This document shows, one piece after another, positions 45,942 to 59,240 of a stretch of 64,000 nt of DNA. The stretch spans positions 165,765,787 through 165,829,786 of the forward strand of contig CM065805.1 of NCBI GenBank assembly GCA_033398695.1. Direction: 5' to 3'. The position numbers were made by a program, and so were the translations under genes. A model generated the notes under the pieces. It was not told where the DNA came from, did not search any database, and was given only the letters and a program-made list of their open reading frames with translations. Position 1 is the stretch's first letter. Every line of letters starts with the position of its first letter. The DNA comes from Orobanche coerulescens. Taxonomy: Eukaryota; Streptophyta; Magnoliopsida; Lamiales; Orobanchaceae.

Positions 45942-46410
45942 GGCGTACTCAACAAAGATGCTCCACAAACATATCATAAACGCCACAGTCATTCAGAAGA
46001 AGGTCAGATCCAACCACCAAAGGCCCGTGATAAAGAAGACTCTCGTGCAGGCCGTGTCTAGACATTGGATACAAGAGCCCCGCTATTCCTCAAGACAGCA
46101 GGTGTCCGCACAGTATCAACAACAGAATTGGGAACCCAACTGGAGACCCAGGAGGCAATATGCAAGATCTATGAAAATGGCTCCACCTCCGAGACGACAA
46201 TCGTACTGGAATAACAATTATAATTCTCGATTTTTCATGCATTATAATGATTACAATGACTACGTGCCTGCCCCACGTAGATATCGATATAATGGACCAA
46301 AAGTAGCCTACAACAAACAAATTGTTGCTCGGCAAATTTGGGTACCAAAAGGCAATATCACACCAGGACCCAAAGTTGATATCCATGCGTCGACACGAAT
46401 TGGAAGCGCT
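45942..46410 (+). pseudogene. Element B gag C-terminal/basic remnant
   Basis: After the TAA at 45939 the sequence still resembles the A segment 12430-12850, with arginine-, tyrosine- and asparagine-rich pieces (WRPRRQYARSMK, HYNDYNDY) and the string QIWVPKG, where pol would begin. Pol is deleted from here to its last codons near 46400. Confidence 0.6.
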
Positions 46411-47007
46411 ACAGCGAGAAATCCCTGTAAGTTTTTATGCTTTTACTCATTAAGTGAGGGGGAATACTGTAAGACCCAAGAATATAGTGTTAATCCGAAC
46501 ATTAATTGAATCCTGTATGTACCTTTAAGGGGGAATGCTATATTATTCGCGGATACAGTATTTTTCACTACATGACATCAATTTTTGATTGATAATTTTT
46601 ATTACTGTAAGAAATCGTCTACGAACAGTTCATAGGTTAAGTTGTACTCAACTAGATCACAATGTAAAATTGTGCCTGCGCGCCAATCATAAGTTTAAGA
46701 TGAAATAAACTTTCCTATCATGTTAGAAATTGCCTGCGAGCAGTTCACATTTCTCTTAAACTAAGTGCTGAAGACCAGATCATTTGACAGAAGATCAAGA
46801 AGCCTGCTCAAGAAATTATCAAATAGAGAGGGAAACTGTTGGGAAAATTAAACTCCTGTATCGAAGTCCTCTCAAGTTGCCATCAAGTGGTTATCAAAGA
46901 GGGAAATTGTTTTTAGCCTGAAGAGGTTTTGATATCAAGAACTTGACATGATCAAGAAGTTTTTGAATCATCTAAGAAGTTTTGGAAATTATCAAAAAGG
47001 GGGAAAT
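46411..47007 (+). other. Element B 3' non-coding region and polypurine tract
   Basis: It contains two AGGGGGAAT tracts (46456, 46529), the GTGCCTGCGCGCCAATCATA and TGCCTGCGAGCAGTTCA motifs shared with A, and the functional-looking polypurine tract AAAAAGGGGGAAAT (46994-47007). Confidence 0.75.
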
Positions 47008-48245
47008 TGTTGGGATAAATAATATTGTTTTGATAATTTCCAAACAACAAAAGCTTGATACAGCAAGCCCTGTATCGAAATCAGGTTGAAGTTGCAATCC
47101 TGTATCGAAGACCTTATCATAGCGCCAGCATACAGCAAAACTTTCACGCTACTAAGATACAGTAATAAAGTCTTAGTTAAAAAGCCAAGTATGGAAGCTG
47201 CCTCGAAACCTCAATACAGCACCCTTCCATACAGCGCCGGACTACTCCAAAATGCTTACAGTGCTAGTGGATACAAAGATTCACATCGAACAGGATCAAG
47301 ACCGCTTTAAAAGGAATCTTTAGTATTCACTAAAGTCAAGTACCGTTTGATAAAGAAGTATTTAAATACTGAAAGGATAAAGTATTTAAATACTGAAGCT
47401 GTCAGAGATCTTCAAATCCCGCAATATCCGGATCCTGGTCTATTCAAATTGTCACGGAATCTTGCCCAACGGATCTATCTCAACGGATATATTATTCAGA
47501 AGACTATATATATCTCATAAGAGCGTTGAAGATAAAAAAAACCGAAGTTACCAAGTGAAGAAGCTATCATTATATACATCAGAGCAAAACATATCTCCAG
47601 AAGCTTTCTGCAAGTTAAGATCCAAAGAGATATACAGTGATCAACATCAAGAACAGTCATCATCTGCTCAAGAACTTCATATTCAAAGCTGCTGTTCTTA
47701 CCTGGTTACCTACCTTTTACCTTGTGTAAAAACTGAGCTCTGTGTGAACTCAACAAGTTATTCTGACCTGTGTGGGACGAATAAGAGGACGAAGCTTTGG
47801 AACTGTATGTGAAGAAGCAAGTCAAGAAGGAAGCTTCAACCAATCTGTGTGAACGGTTGAAAGCGACATTCTTTGTATCAATCTGTATGAACGATACAAG
47901 GATAGGTTTGATTATAAATACATAGTTGTGTACGCAGTATTTATAATAAACATTTTACTCTTGTGTGGAGGACCAGTGGACGTAGAGGGGTTTATCTCGA
48001 ACCACTTTAATTACTGTGTTATATACCTTTCGCCTTTACTGTTTTCATAACCGTGATTTATACAAGTATACACTGCAAAACCCTGTACGCACCAAGCTAA
48101 CAGGAGATTAGACCGAGTTGCTGTATCGACAGCAAATTTACTATTTTAAGACTTCCGCTACGCACTCCAAATTAGAAAATCAATACAGTTTGTTGTTTAA
48201 ACATACTTTCAAAACTGTATCCAGTATACTGTGGAGGGACCAACA
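47008..48245 (+). repeat. 3' LTR of element B
   Basis: It starts TGTTGGGATAAAT, ends GACCAACA and is followed by target duplication GATTC. Confidence 0.93.
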
Positions 48246-50174
48246 GATTCGGTGCCTAAAACGAAGGCCCAGCGGAAGCGGTAAAACGAAAATTAATTCG
48301 ATCCGAATCCCTACGAGGATCGATTGAGCTACGCATATACGAATATAAAATAAACAAAGAAAGATTCGAAATCATACTCTTGTCGTCCGTTGATTATATG
48401 GAGTTCCTTCTCTTGAGCTATTCCCCAAACGATCCAAAGTGCTCCAAGCCCTTGGATGATCCAACGCCGAAAAACCGCGTCTCTACTTGTCACGCACTGG
48501 AGAAACGAATGAAATGACAACACTCAATTAACCTCTAAGGTTACGGCTAGAATCAAGTGATGAAGTTTTATAATTATAACACTCTAAGTGTATAATTTAT
48601 ATCTCTCAATTTTATCTCTTGATATTTTCTCCAAGAATATATCTCAAGAACAATGTATAAATGTGAAGACTTGAAAAACTTTTCTCTCTCTCTTTTGTGC
48701 TATTCACGTAAGTCTCAAGTTGGTGGAGAAAAATGAGATAGTCTTCACTTTATATTCAACACCAACCATCATGATAAGATATTACTTTGATATCTTGTCC
48801 CTCCATATCTTGATATTCATTATTAAAATGATGACCAAAGACCAAGAGGGAGTTGGTGAGGGGAGGGGCGACCATGTAGAAGGAGCCGGGTGAGTTCGGT
48901 CCTTTTCGGACTCCCGTGAGTCCAAACAGATAAAATTCGATTCCGTTCAGATGTATTTATATCGATTAGTTAATCCAATTAATTAGTCATATCAAATACA
49001 TAATGACATAATTAATTTCTCCAAGAAATAATTATATTCATGAATTAAATTAATCACCCGGTAATTTATTTAATTCATTAGGCCGTAAATTAATTTATCC
49101 AATAAATTGGTTTAGACATCTAATGTCCGAAATTAGATATCCAATATATAATATTCATAATGAGAGAATTAGCTCGATTCATTCCGTCGTCAATTCTATT
49201 GTGAGACTCGGTAGGTTCGTCTCAGTCAGCAATGGGAGGAACCAAAGAGTAGTAGCACCACCTAGCCAGCCTGGCGGCCTACACTGTACCCCAATTGAGA
49301 ACAAATGATTGAGATCATTCAAGAACCATTCTGTCGTGAATACCAGTATACGTATAAACCCTTCTTTCAAATGTCCCGATCAAGTTATAGGGTCACGGTC
49401 AGTCAAACCCTATCAGTACTTGATGCTATGCATGCGTTAATGCAAATTGAGATCATCGAGCTCTCGTGTATCCAATACAACTAGCTTCAATGCTTTGGCC
49501 AAAGACTTATGATCTCATCTGCCAATAACCGCATAGGACATATAACCCGTTCACTAACAGGAGAAAGAATTCTATCTTGCTATTCAGTAGGACCTGCTAC
49601 TTGCCCGTCAAGATGCACGTCGAGGTTGACCCCTACCTTCCGGTTTATAGGGTCGAACTACTCTAATGAAAATCTCGACGTCACAAGCACATCCCTCAAG
49701 TCGAAGGTTTGCGAATACCTATTACAACCTTTCGATTCCGTCATTAACTGTCCCGGAGTGAAATCCGTGTGACGAATCGAGGGTGAGTCGGTCCGAGTAT
49801 ACTAATCCAATTAGTATACCTATAACGTGTGCTCCCACTAACCATTAGTATTCGACAGGATCTCACAAGTCAAAGAACACGTCATACAAGTCTTCTCATA
49901 AATTTAACGCCCAGTCAAGTTTCATCGACTTGCGAACGATTAAGTATTTGAGCTATAAACCTTTCCAGTGCCGACCTCCTTAAATAAGGAGTGGAATGTT
50001 TTGCTCTCAAATACACGGACTAGTTTCTATACGTATATTTACGAGTTAGGAATGCCAGTAACTACCAGTAAATAAAGAAACATTCATTGCCTTATATAAA
50101 TGATTTACATAATTACAAGTACAATGCCCTCACTCAACATCCTCTGAGTGGCATTCGAGGGCATATTCCTAACA
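48246..50174 (-). repeat. 3' LTR of element C (main part, after the B insertion)
   Basis: It continues the LTR that starts at 43702-43712 and matches 56049-57996 throughout (GTGCCTAAAACGAAGGCCC; end GGCATATTCCTAACA). The adjoining ATCTCCCACTTG (50175-50186) is the minus-strand polypurine tract. Confidence 0.92.
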
Positions 50175-50299
50175 ATCTCCCACTTGCACTCAATGCCACA
50201 CACTATGATATCTAATACCCATATTCTCCAGATGACGCTCGAAGCTAGTCTGAGAAAGTGGCTTGGTCAGTGGATCAGCGACGTTGTCGGCTGAGTCTA

Positions 50300-53277
50300 C
50301 TCTGTGCAGCACAATGTATCCCTTGCGAACAAATTCGCTTACGAGATGATACTTCCTCTCAATATGTTTGGTGCTGTTGTGAAACCTCGGCTCCTTGGCT
50401 CACATGCCTCCGCCGTTGTCGCAAAGATCTGAACAGGCAACTCAACACATGGTATCACTTGAAGTTCTCCCAGAAACTTCTTAATCCAGAACCCTTCCTT
50501 GGAAGCCTCCGAGGCTGCTTGATACTCAGCCTGACAGGTGGAATCTGCAATCGCGCTTTGCTTGGCGCAACGCCAAGATACTGCTCCTCCATTAAGATTA
50601 AATATGTAGCCAGAAGTAGACATCGAGTCGTCCTCCAGTCCTTGGAAGTCCGAATCAGTGAATCCCACCACATCCAATTCTCCACCGCCATACATCAGAA
50701 CCATATCTCTAGTCCTTCTCAAGTACTTGAGAACGTTCTTTACGATACCCAATGTTCCCACTCCGGGTTTGCCTGAAACCTACTCACCACGCTTACAGCA
50801 TGCGCAATGTCAGGTCTCGTACACAACATAGCATACATAAGGCTACCCACGGTCGAAGCATATGGTATATTACTCATTTCCTTTCGTTGTTCCTCACTTT
50901 GAGGACACATCTTCGAGGAGAGTTTTATTCCATGTCGCATCGGTAGGAACCCTCTTTTAGAATCATCCATCTTAAATCGCTTTAAGATTTTATCTATATA
51001 GAGGGCTTGGTAAAGACCTATTGTTCTATTCGCTCTATCCCGGTAAAGTCGAATACCAAGAATATAGGTAGCTCCTCCCAAGTCTTTCAGGGAGAAATTA
51101 CTCGAAACCCAAGCTTTCACAGAACTGAGCATTCCCACATCATTTCCTATTAGTAGAATGTCATCTACATATAGTACTAAGAATGCGATCTTGCTCCCAC
51201 TAACCCTCTTGTATACACAAGGTTCCTCTTCATTTTACACGAAGTCAAACTCTTTGACCGCCTCGTCAAAACGAAGGTTCCAACTACGCAACGCTTGCTT
51301 CAGTCCATAAATGGAACGCTGAAGCTTGCACACTTTCTGAATATCGACTTCGGACACAAAGCCTTTAGGCTGCTCCATATAGATTTCCTCCTCGAGGAAT
51401 CCATTAAGGAAAGCCGTCTTTACGTCCATTTCCCATATCTCATAATCGTGGTAGGCAATTATAGCAAGCATCATGCGAATAGACTTGATCATGGCTACGG
51501 GCGAGAAGGTATTGTGGTAATCGATCCGTTCTTTCTGGGTATAACCCTTTGACACAAGCCTGGCCTTATAGGCGTCAACCTTGCCATCACTATCAGTCTT
51601 TCTCTTGTAGATCCACTTGTTCCCAATAGGCACTATGCCCTTGGGGCGGTCTATTAGAGTCCAGACCTGATTGACATGCATCGAGTCTATCTCAACTTCC
51701 ATAGCTTCACGCCATTTCGCGGAGTCTACATCCACCATCGCTTGGTCATAGGTCGTTGGGTCAGTCTCTCGGCTATCACTTGGAACCTCATGGAGACCTA
51801 GTTCCTCCAAGTGCACAAGCCCATACTTCTCAGGTAAATGAGATACCCTACTAGACCTACGAGGTAGTTGTACTTGTGTTTCAGAAGGTTCAGTTCCAGT
51901 TTCTTGCACAGGTGTCTCCCGAGGAGTTTCATTGTATTCTTCTAAAGAAATACTTCTACCTGCTCCGTCTTCCTGAATGAACTCATCTTCCAGGAAGTGT
52001 GCTTGTAAAGCAACAACGATCTTTCGATCTTCATGCATGTAGAATAGATATCCAATCCTCCCAGACGGGAATCCAATGAAACGTCCCTTCGCGGACCTAG
52101 CTTCCAACTTCTCCACCTTAGTCTTCTTGACATAGGTGGGACATCCCCAAATCCTAATATGAGTAAGACTTGGTTTCCTGCCCTCCCACATCTCATGTGG
52201 AGTTTTAGGAACAGGTTTGGAAGGACATCTGTTCAAGATGTAAGCGGCAGTCAGGAGTGCATACCCCCACAGGTAAATCGGTAAGTCAGTATAGCCCAGC
52301 ATGGAACGGACCATGTTCAAAAAGGCCCGGTTCCTTCTTTCTGACACTCCATTTAACTGAGGAGTACCTGGAGGTGTTAGTTGTGAAACTATTCCATGTT
52401 CCTTAAGGAACTCATCAAACTCCGTACTCATATACTCGCCACCTCGGTCTGACCGAAGTGCTTTGATATGATTACCAGTTTGTTTCTCGACTAGGGCCTT
52501 GAATTCCTGGAATTTCTCAAAGGCCTCGGATTTATGTTTCATTAAGTATACACAATCATACCTAGTATGATCATCTGTAAACATAATGAAATATTGATAT
52601 CCGTCACGTGCTGCTTCCAAAGCACCACAAACGTCGGTATGGATTAATCCCAGTTTATCAGCGGCTCTTTCAAAAGTCCCTGTGAAGGGGGACTTAGTCA
52701 TTTTGCATTTAAGGCAAGATTCACAAGTAGGAAAGGGATCCGATCCCAATAGACCCATAAGTCCATCTTTTTCCATTTTGTAAACCTTGGTCTGACAAAC
52801 ATGACCAAGTCTAAGATGCCATTTCAAAACTTGATTGGTTTCATCCCTACCACGTTTTCTAGTCATAGTATTCACAACTACTTTGTTGCTGAGATTTTTA
52901 GATGATACAATCCATTTAACAATGTAGCAGTACCCACTAGTTTATTTCTGAAATAAATTTTGCAGGAACCATCACCAATGAAAAATGAAAAGCCTTTTTC
53001 GGTCCATGACCGGAATGGATACAATGTTTTTGTGCCCCTTGGGCAAAACAAGTACATCTTCTAAAGTCAAAACAAAGCCGGATTCTAAACCCAAAAGAAG
53101 TGATCCTATGTCGGTCGCCTCGACACTATGTCCGCTTCCGACTGTGATCATAACTTCTCCAGCTCCAAGCTTCCTACTTTGTTCCAGATCCTGATTCACG
53201 GTACAAATATGAGAACTAGCACCACAATTTAATATCCAGGAAGTAGAAAATACAGTAGCAGAACAATTTGTTTCCAA
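50300..53277 (-). pseudogene. Element C pol: protease, integrase, reverse transcriptase, RNase H
   Basis: The protease region is near 53240, where the catalytic motif reads LNCGASSHI, with N in place of the usual D. A 546-aa frame (52875-51235) covers the zinc domain (HLRLGHV...CESCLKCK), the integrase core (HTDVCG, LRSDRGGEY, TPQLNGVSERRNR) and the RT start (NKWIYKRK, WEMDVKTAFLNG). A stop in place of a lysine codon at about 51235 interrupts RT before its YVDD box (near 51165). RT continues at 51138-50740 and RNase H at 50761-50339 (SCQAEYQAASEA-like), with a frameshift near the C-terminus. Few lesions, but inactive as it stands. Confidence 0.9.
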
Positions 53278-53289
53278 AACTAAAAGTTC

Positions 53290-54116
53290 TGCACCTGAAG
53301 TGCCATGAATAATCGGACAGTCTCTAGCCCAGTGGCCCTGCTCACCGCACTTTAGACAAGCATCCTTCTTCTTCTTGTTCTTCGGAACTGTCGGAGCCTT
53401 GCCCTTACCCTTGAAGTCCTTGGCTTGTGGTCCCGTCTGCTTCTTGACTTTTTCTTCCTGTTCTTAGACCTCCGAGGTCCAGAATAAATCACAAGGGCAG
53501 ACACCTTCATCTGCGGAGTCTTCATCTGAGACTGAGCGGTCACCAGTTTGTTCATTAGCCCAGCTAAGTTACATGCAATCTCATTGCAGTTGAACTTCAT
53601 AACAAACTGTGAGAAGGAATCAGGGAGAGACTGAAGGATAAGGTTGGTTTGGAGAGAAGTATCCATTTTAAAATCAAGAGCCTTCAATCTCTCGATCATG
53701 GATATCATTTTGAGGACGTGTTCCCCAACCTTCTCACCTTCCTTCATCCTTGCACCGAACAGTTGCTTAGATATCTCATATCTAGCAGTTCTACTGTGCT
53801 CACCATAAAGCTCGGTTAAGTGAGATAGAATCTGCGTAGCAGAAGTCATTTTCTCATGAGCTGTATGAAGCTCATTAGACATAGAAGCCATCATGTATGC
53901 ACGGACTTTTACGTCATCCTTAACCCAAATTTCGTGGTTTTCAATCTCTTCCTGATTGGCTCTGGTCCGCACAGGAGGCGCCGGAATGTCCGTCTCCAAG
54001 ATGTATCCCAGTGCCTCTATACTGAGGACAATCATCAGATTGCGGAGCCAGTCCACAAAGTTAGGTCCAATCAGGGTGTTCTTCTCGAGTAGAATTGCGA
54101 GTGGAATCATTGTCAT
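53290..54116 (-). pseudogene. Element C gag
   Basis: The ATG at 54116 opens a 254-aa frame with a copia UBN2-type Gag (FVDWLRNLMIVLSIEALGYIL; LSHLTELYGEHSRTARYEI; QLFGARMKEGEKVGEHVLKM). It shifts frame in the basic linker near 53430. The zinc knuckle CLKCGEQGHWARDC follows in another frame at 53320-53365, directly upstream of the protease. Confidence 0.87.
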
Positions 54117-56035
54117 ATTGCGAGTTATGTCTGCATTAAGTATAACAGATTAATTAGTGACTTGTTATATTATGATCTGAGTATAGAATTAAGGTCTTTC
54201 CTATTCTTGTTACCCAGCTCCCACTATTTTTATCAGAACAAAACACTCCCATGTGAAATCCGGAAGTATCGTCGCTCTACTTCATAGTGGTGATCGAGTT
54301 CTTTATAAATCTTAATAGAGGGCAACTGAACAGGTTTCTAGTCTTAATTTTCATAAAGTGGTGTCCAACACCAACCCATATAGTGGATGATTCGATCTTC
54401 TTTTTCCCCTTGTTCACTCTCAACCTATACGGTTTCTATGGTTCGTGAACAAGTTAAGTTTATACCATCGATGCAAATTAGTTTCACAATTGAATCTTAT
54501 CCGGCAACCTATCAGGTGTCTAAGGATAAAATTTGCTCCAACCGAAGGCATCCAATGCGCTCCCGGTAATTTATCCGTCCTCCCCGAACGACTACCCCGA
54601 TAACTCGGACGCATAGCACATCCGGTTTGGATTTCAATTTCCCGAAAACTCGATGGAGGGACGAAAAACCTTGAAACCTTATAAACTTAATAATTTGCTA
54701 TGAGAGAATTTTCGCGATTAACGTTACACTTTGCACATTAATCATTTTAGCGCGTTTGTTGCATTCATACAAAATTAAACAACCATTCACAACCTAGTTG
54801 CTACCAACATGTGGTTCATGGACCGTTCCTAGAAAATAAAAACTCCGTAATCTAATTACAGGTCTTCGTCTTGAATCTTCGTCTTCTCAAAATGGATCTT
54901 CCTCCGGTCTTCGTCATTACATATAAATTTTACATTGAAAAATTGCATCCTAGATACAAATATTTCTAGTAAAATAAATAGGCTCAAAACGGCCTTTACA
55001 ACCCAATCGAATAAAACAACCGATTCAAACTAAGTCCATGAACCACATCTCCATTCAAAAGCATTCATTCAATAAATACTATACAAATGAAAAGCGAGAA
55101 GATTACATATGATCTAATCAATATATAATCAACAAAAAATAGAATTGATCCAATCAATTCAACAATATCAAACAAGCAAGTACCACACCTTACAGACGCT
55201 TGTATTCGAGCTAAGGCAGCTAGTTCCCATATTGACCCAGCGTCACACGTTCTCCAGGTCCGAAGGTCGACAATTTAATTTTCGTCCGTAGTGAACCCTT
55301 AAAATATTTTCTTTGAATTTTCCCTCATCAAAAATTCCAAATTAATGATTTTAATACTGGGAAAATCAATTATCAAAAATATGATAAAAAACGAGACCCA
55401 GTGCCCGACAGCCTGGAAACTACCAAGCAACACCAGGCACCCTGCTCGACATCCTACAGGACGCGCCCGACAGAATACAGCACGTACTCGGCCGGATACA
55501 GCAAGCACTCGGCTGGATACAACAACGCGCTAAGATCGACCGGCAGCCAACAAAGAACGCCACGGATACAAGAACGCGCTCGGCTGGATACAAAAAGCAC
55601 TCGACTCGATTCAGCAAGCGCTCGGCGGATCTGAGAACGCTCGGCGCCCGACTCCAGCAACAAAGAACGCTCGGCCGGATACAAGAACGCTCGGCTACTG
55701 ATACAAGCACTCGGCCGCCTACGGGACCCGGCTGCATCGGCTCAAAGATGAACGCTCGGCGGATCTGAACGCGCTCGACCACTGTCACGCAGTTGTATGG
55801 ATATCGTCCAACGATTGCATACAGCTCGTTTTTGGGCAGATTTCTAAAATCCTGTTATTCCTGATCTATATATTATTAATATACATCATATTTATAAGAA
55901 AAACGTGATTTATACCATAACATAAAATCACGGAAAAACGACGAATAATAAAATATCTACGATTATCAAAGTGATTCTAGATCCCAAAATAAGCATTCCA
56001 AATGCTAAATATCGTATATACGATCGCAAGACCTT
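54117..56035 (-). other. Element C 5' leader, with minisatellite
   Basis: About 1.9 kb of non-coding sequence lies between primer site and gag. At 55480-55775 a GC-rich minisatellite with the core GCTCGGC(C/T)GGATACA and spacing near 20-25 bp occurs; its overlapping open frames on both strands are repeat artefacts. Confidence 0.65.
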
Positions 56036-56047
56036 GCTCTGATACCA
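56036..56047 (-). other. Primer binding site of element C
   Basis: The reverse complement is TGGTATCAGAGC, the canonical copia site complementary to initiator methionine tRNA. Confidence 0.92.
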
Positions 56048-56048
56048 T

Positions 56049-57996
56049 TGTTGGGATTCAGTGCCTAAAACGAAGGCCCAGCGGAAGCGGTAAAACAAAA
56101 ATTAATTCAATCCGAATCCCTACGAGGATCGATCGAGCTATGCATATACGAATATAAAATAAACAAAGGAAGATTCGAAATCATACCCTTGTCATCCGTT
56201 GATTATATGGAGTTCCTTCTCTTGAGATATTCCCCAAACGATCCAAAGTGCTCCAAGACCTTGGATGATCCAACGCCGAAAAACCGCGTCTCTACTTGTC
56301 ACGCGCCGGAGAAATGAATGAAAGACAACACTCGATTAACCTCTAAAGTTACGGCTAGAATCAAGTGATGAAGTTTTATTATTATAACACTCTAAGTGTA
56401 TAATTTATATCTCTCAATTTTATCTCTTGATATTTTCTCCAAGAATATATCTCAAGAACAATGAATAAATGTGAAGACTTGAAGAAAAACTTTTCTCTCT
56501 CTCTCTTTTGTGCTATTCACGTAAGTCTCAAGTTGGTGGAGCAAAATGAGATAGTCTTCACTTTATATTCAACACCAACCATCATGATAAGATATCACTT
56601 TGATATCTTGTCCCTCCATATCTTGATATTCATTATTAAAATGATGACCAAAGACCAAGAGGGAGTTGGTGAGGGAAGGGGCGGCCATCTAGAAGGAGCT
56701 GGGTGAGTTCGGTCTGTTTCGAACTCCCGTGAGTCCAAACAGATAAAATCCGATTCCGTTCCGATGTATTTATATCGATTAAGTAATCCAATTAATTAAT
56801 CATATCAAATACATAATGACATAATTAATTTCACCAAAAAATAATTATTCATGAATTAAATTAATCACCCGGTAATTTATTTAATTCATTAGGCAGTAAA
56901 TTAATTTATCCAATAAATTAATTTAGACATCCAATGTCCCAATTTAGATATCCAATATCTAATATTCATAATGAGAGAATTAGCTCGATTCATTCCGTCG
57001 TCAATCCTATTGCGCGACTCAGTAGGTTCGTCTCAGTCAGCAATGGGAGGAACCAAATAGTAGTAGCACCACCTACCCAGCCTGGCGGCCTACACTGTAC
57101 CCCAATTGAGAACAAATGATTGGAATCATTCAAGAACCATTCTATCGTGAATACCAGTATATGTATAAACCCTTCTTTCAAATGTCCCGATCAAGTTATA
57201 GGGTCACGGTCAGTCAAACCATATCAGTACTTGATGCTATGCATGCGTTAATGCAAATTGAGATCATCGAGCTCTCGTGTATCCAATACAACTAGCTCTA
57301 ATGCTTTGGCCAATGACTTATGATCTCATCTGCCAATAACCGCATAGGACATATAACCCGTTCACTAACAGGAGAAAGAATTCTATCTTGGTATTTAGTA
57401 CGACCTGCTACTTGCCCGTCAAGATGCACGTCGAGGTTGACCCCCACCTTCCGGTTTATAGGGTCGAACTACTCTAATGAAAATCTCGACGTCACAAGCA
57501 CATCCCTACTAAATCCTCAAGTCGAAGGTTCACGAATACCTATCACAACCTTTCGATTCCGTCATTGACTGTCCCTGAGTGAAATCTGTGTGACGAATCG
57601 AGGGTGAGTCGGTCCGAGTATACTAATCCAATTAGCATACCTATAACGTGTGCTCCCACTAACCATTAGTGTTCGACAGGCACTCACAAGTCAAAGAACA
57701 CGTCATACAAGTCTTCTCATAAACTTAACGCCCAATCAAGTTTCATCGACTTGCGAACGATTAAGTATTTGAGCTATAAACCTTTCCAGCGCAGACCTCC
57801 TTATCCAATAAAGAGTGGAATGTTTTGCTCTCAAATACACGGACTAGTTTCTATACGTATATTTACGAGTTAGGAATGCCAGTAACTACCAATAAATAAA
57901 GAAACATTCATTGCCTTATATATAATTTACATAATTACAAGTACAATGCCCTCACTCAATATCCTCTGAGTGGCATTCGAGGGCATATTCCTAACA
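56049..57996 (-). repeat. 5' LTR of element C
   Basis: 1948 bp, starts TGTTGGGATTC, ends TTCCTAACA, flanked by CATGG. Short frames inside, e.g. around 56934-57181, are duplicated in the other LTR and are not genes. Confidence 0.93.
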
Positions 57997-58019
57997 CATG
58001 GGCTATTGGCAATTGTGTG

Positions 58020-58150
58020 TTATCAGCTGTCATAATAACTCGATCTCCATTGTACTTGGTCATACTTACAAGTTTCAACTCATCTCCGGTCATATGATTG
58101 GAACAACCAGAGTCAACGATCCAATCATTCTTGTAATCGACTAACTCCTC
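58020..58150 (-). pseudogene. Element D protease segment
   Basis: The minus-strand translation includes WIVDSGCSNHMTGDE, the copia aspartic protease signature, then reads towards TQLPIAHV, which continues as GKTQLPQRYG across the C insertion at 43701. Confidence 0.85.
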
Positions 58151-58199
58151 ACATACCCTAGTAAGTGCGAATTCCTCTCTTGGGCCTTTCCCTCGTGTA

Positions 58200-59240
58200 T
58201 CAGCAGCATCTACCTCCTAGGCAAAGAAGGAAGTCTCGAAATCCCAATCTTCTTCTTTTGGGGCCTCGTCCTTAGATGTTGTTGATGCATTTCCTTCAAC
58301 TCTATTGGACCAGCAATTTTTTGCATAATGTCCTTTCTTGCCGCAATTGAAACATTCGTCACTTTGATGATCCTTTTGTTGCCATTGGTTCTGACCATTT
58401 CGATTATGCTGAGTTCCTCGAGCTCCCCCTGACTGGAAACCTCTATCTTGGTTTCCTCGAACATCTCTTTCTTGACTGTTGAATCTCTCGTAACCACGTC
58501 CTCGTCCTCGTCCGCATCCTTGATTGTCTCTCCTATTAGTGAAAAGAGTTGTCTCTTCACCATTGGTTGGTAGACTAGGCGCGAGTTTGTCTAGATCCTC
58601 TTCATTAATTAGCAAATTCTCCAGATCTGCTAAAGTTGGCTCGGTGGCCCAGCCCCAAGTTGCCATGATAATACTCTTATACTCCGACTTCAATTCGTGG
58701 ATGATAATTCTTTTCATTCTGGTTTGTGTAATGCCATTTTCAGGACCTAGTTTAGAAATCTCATCACAAAGAGATTTCACCTTTGAGAAATATTGACTCA
58801 CAAACATATTTCTCTAGGAGATCGACAAAGGCTCATTTTCAAGCCTTTGTAATTTTGCATTATTTTTCTTCGCGAAATAGCCGCTAATGTATCCCAAGCT
58901 TCCTTCGGTGTTCGGGCATCTTTGATCCGCTAGAGAAATTCATCTTCTACAACTACTGTTAAGGCATACATAGATTTGTCTGCCTTAACCTTCCATTTCT
59001 TTAAAGCATCAGGGTCGATTGCTGGCCTTTGATGTGCAACATCTGGTCGTACCGGTATTGAGGTTGAGATGTCGGAGGTTGTGTCTGTGCTTTTGACCTC
59101 CCTTTGTGGTGTTGTCTCAGCTCCATTCACGATATCCCATAAGTCCTACCCGAGCAGGCAAAACTTCATACAGGTACTCCATGATCTATAATTGTTGTTA
59201 TTGAGCTTCTCAATAGAGGTAGTAAAATCAGCCATGATTT
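58200..59240 (-). pseudogene. Element D gag with CCHC knuckle
   Basis: The start MADFTTSIEKLNNNNYRSWS (59234) is typical of copia Gag. A TAG near 59148 replaces what looks like a glutamine codon (LLG-stop-DLWDIVNG), and a second break lies near 58810-58930. The rest is open (58807-58217), with an RGRGRGYERF basic stretch, the zinc knuckle CFNCGKKGHYAKNC (about 58310-58350) and an acidic end EEDWDFETSFFA. Confidence 0.87.

Larger units (their letters stand above)
43713..48245 (+). mobile_element. Stripped copia element B (relative of A), nested in the LTR of C
   Basis: LTRs of 1241 and 1238 bp surround a 2.05-kb interior; the target duplication GATTC (43708-43712 and 48246-48250) is perfect. 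The primer site TGGTATCGGAGC and polypurine tract match A, as do LTR blocks such as GACCTGTGTGGGACGAATAAG. The interior retains a shortened gag, a basic gag C-terminal remnant and the conserved 3' non-coding motifs. Pol and the third ORF are absent. It is therefore non-autonomous and would need help from an A-like partner. Confidence 0.93.
43702..57996 (-). mobile_element. Ty1/copia retrotransposon C, nested in D and carrying B
   Basis: The LTR pair is 43702-43712 plus 48246-50174 (split by B) and 56049-57996. The target duplication CATGG (43697-43701 and 57997-58001) is perfect. A canonical primer site and a polypurine tract give minus orientation. Without B the element is about 9.76 kb, with LTRs of about 1.94 kb. 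Coding content is one gag and one pol in TNT1-like copia order, both slightly damaged. Left and right LTRs differ at several percent of sites by eye, so C is older than A or B. Confidence 0.93.

Noticed and set aside
49123..49370. Small open frames also found near 56934-57181
   Set aside because: They are the same sequence in the two LTRs of element C and have no protein-like features.
55299..55788. Cysteine/arginine-rich open frames on both strands
   Set aside because: They follow the period of the minisatellite in the leader of element C.
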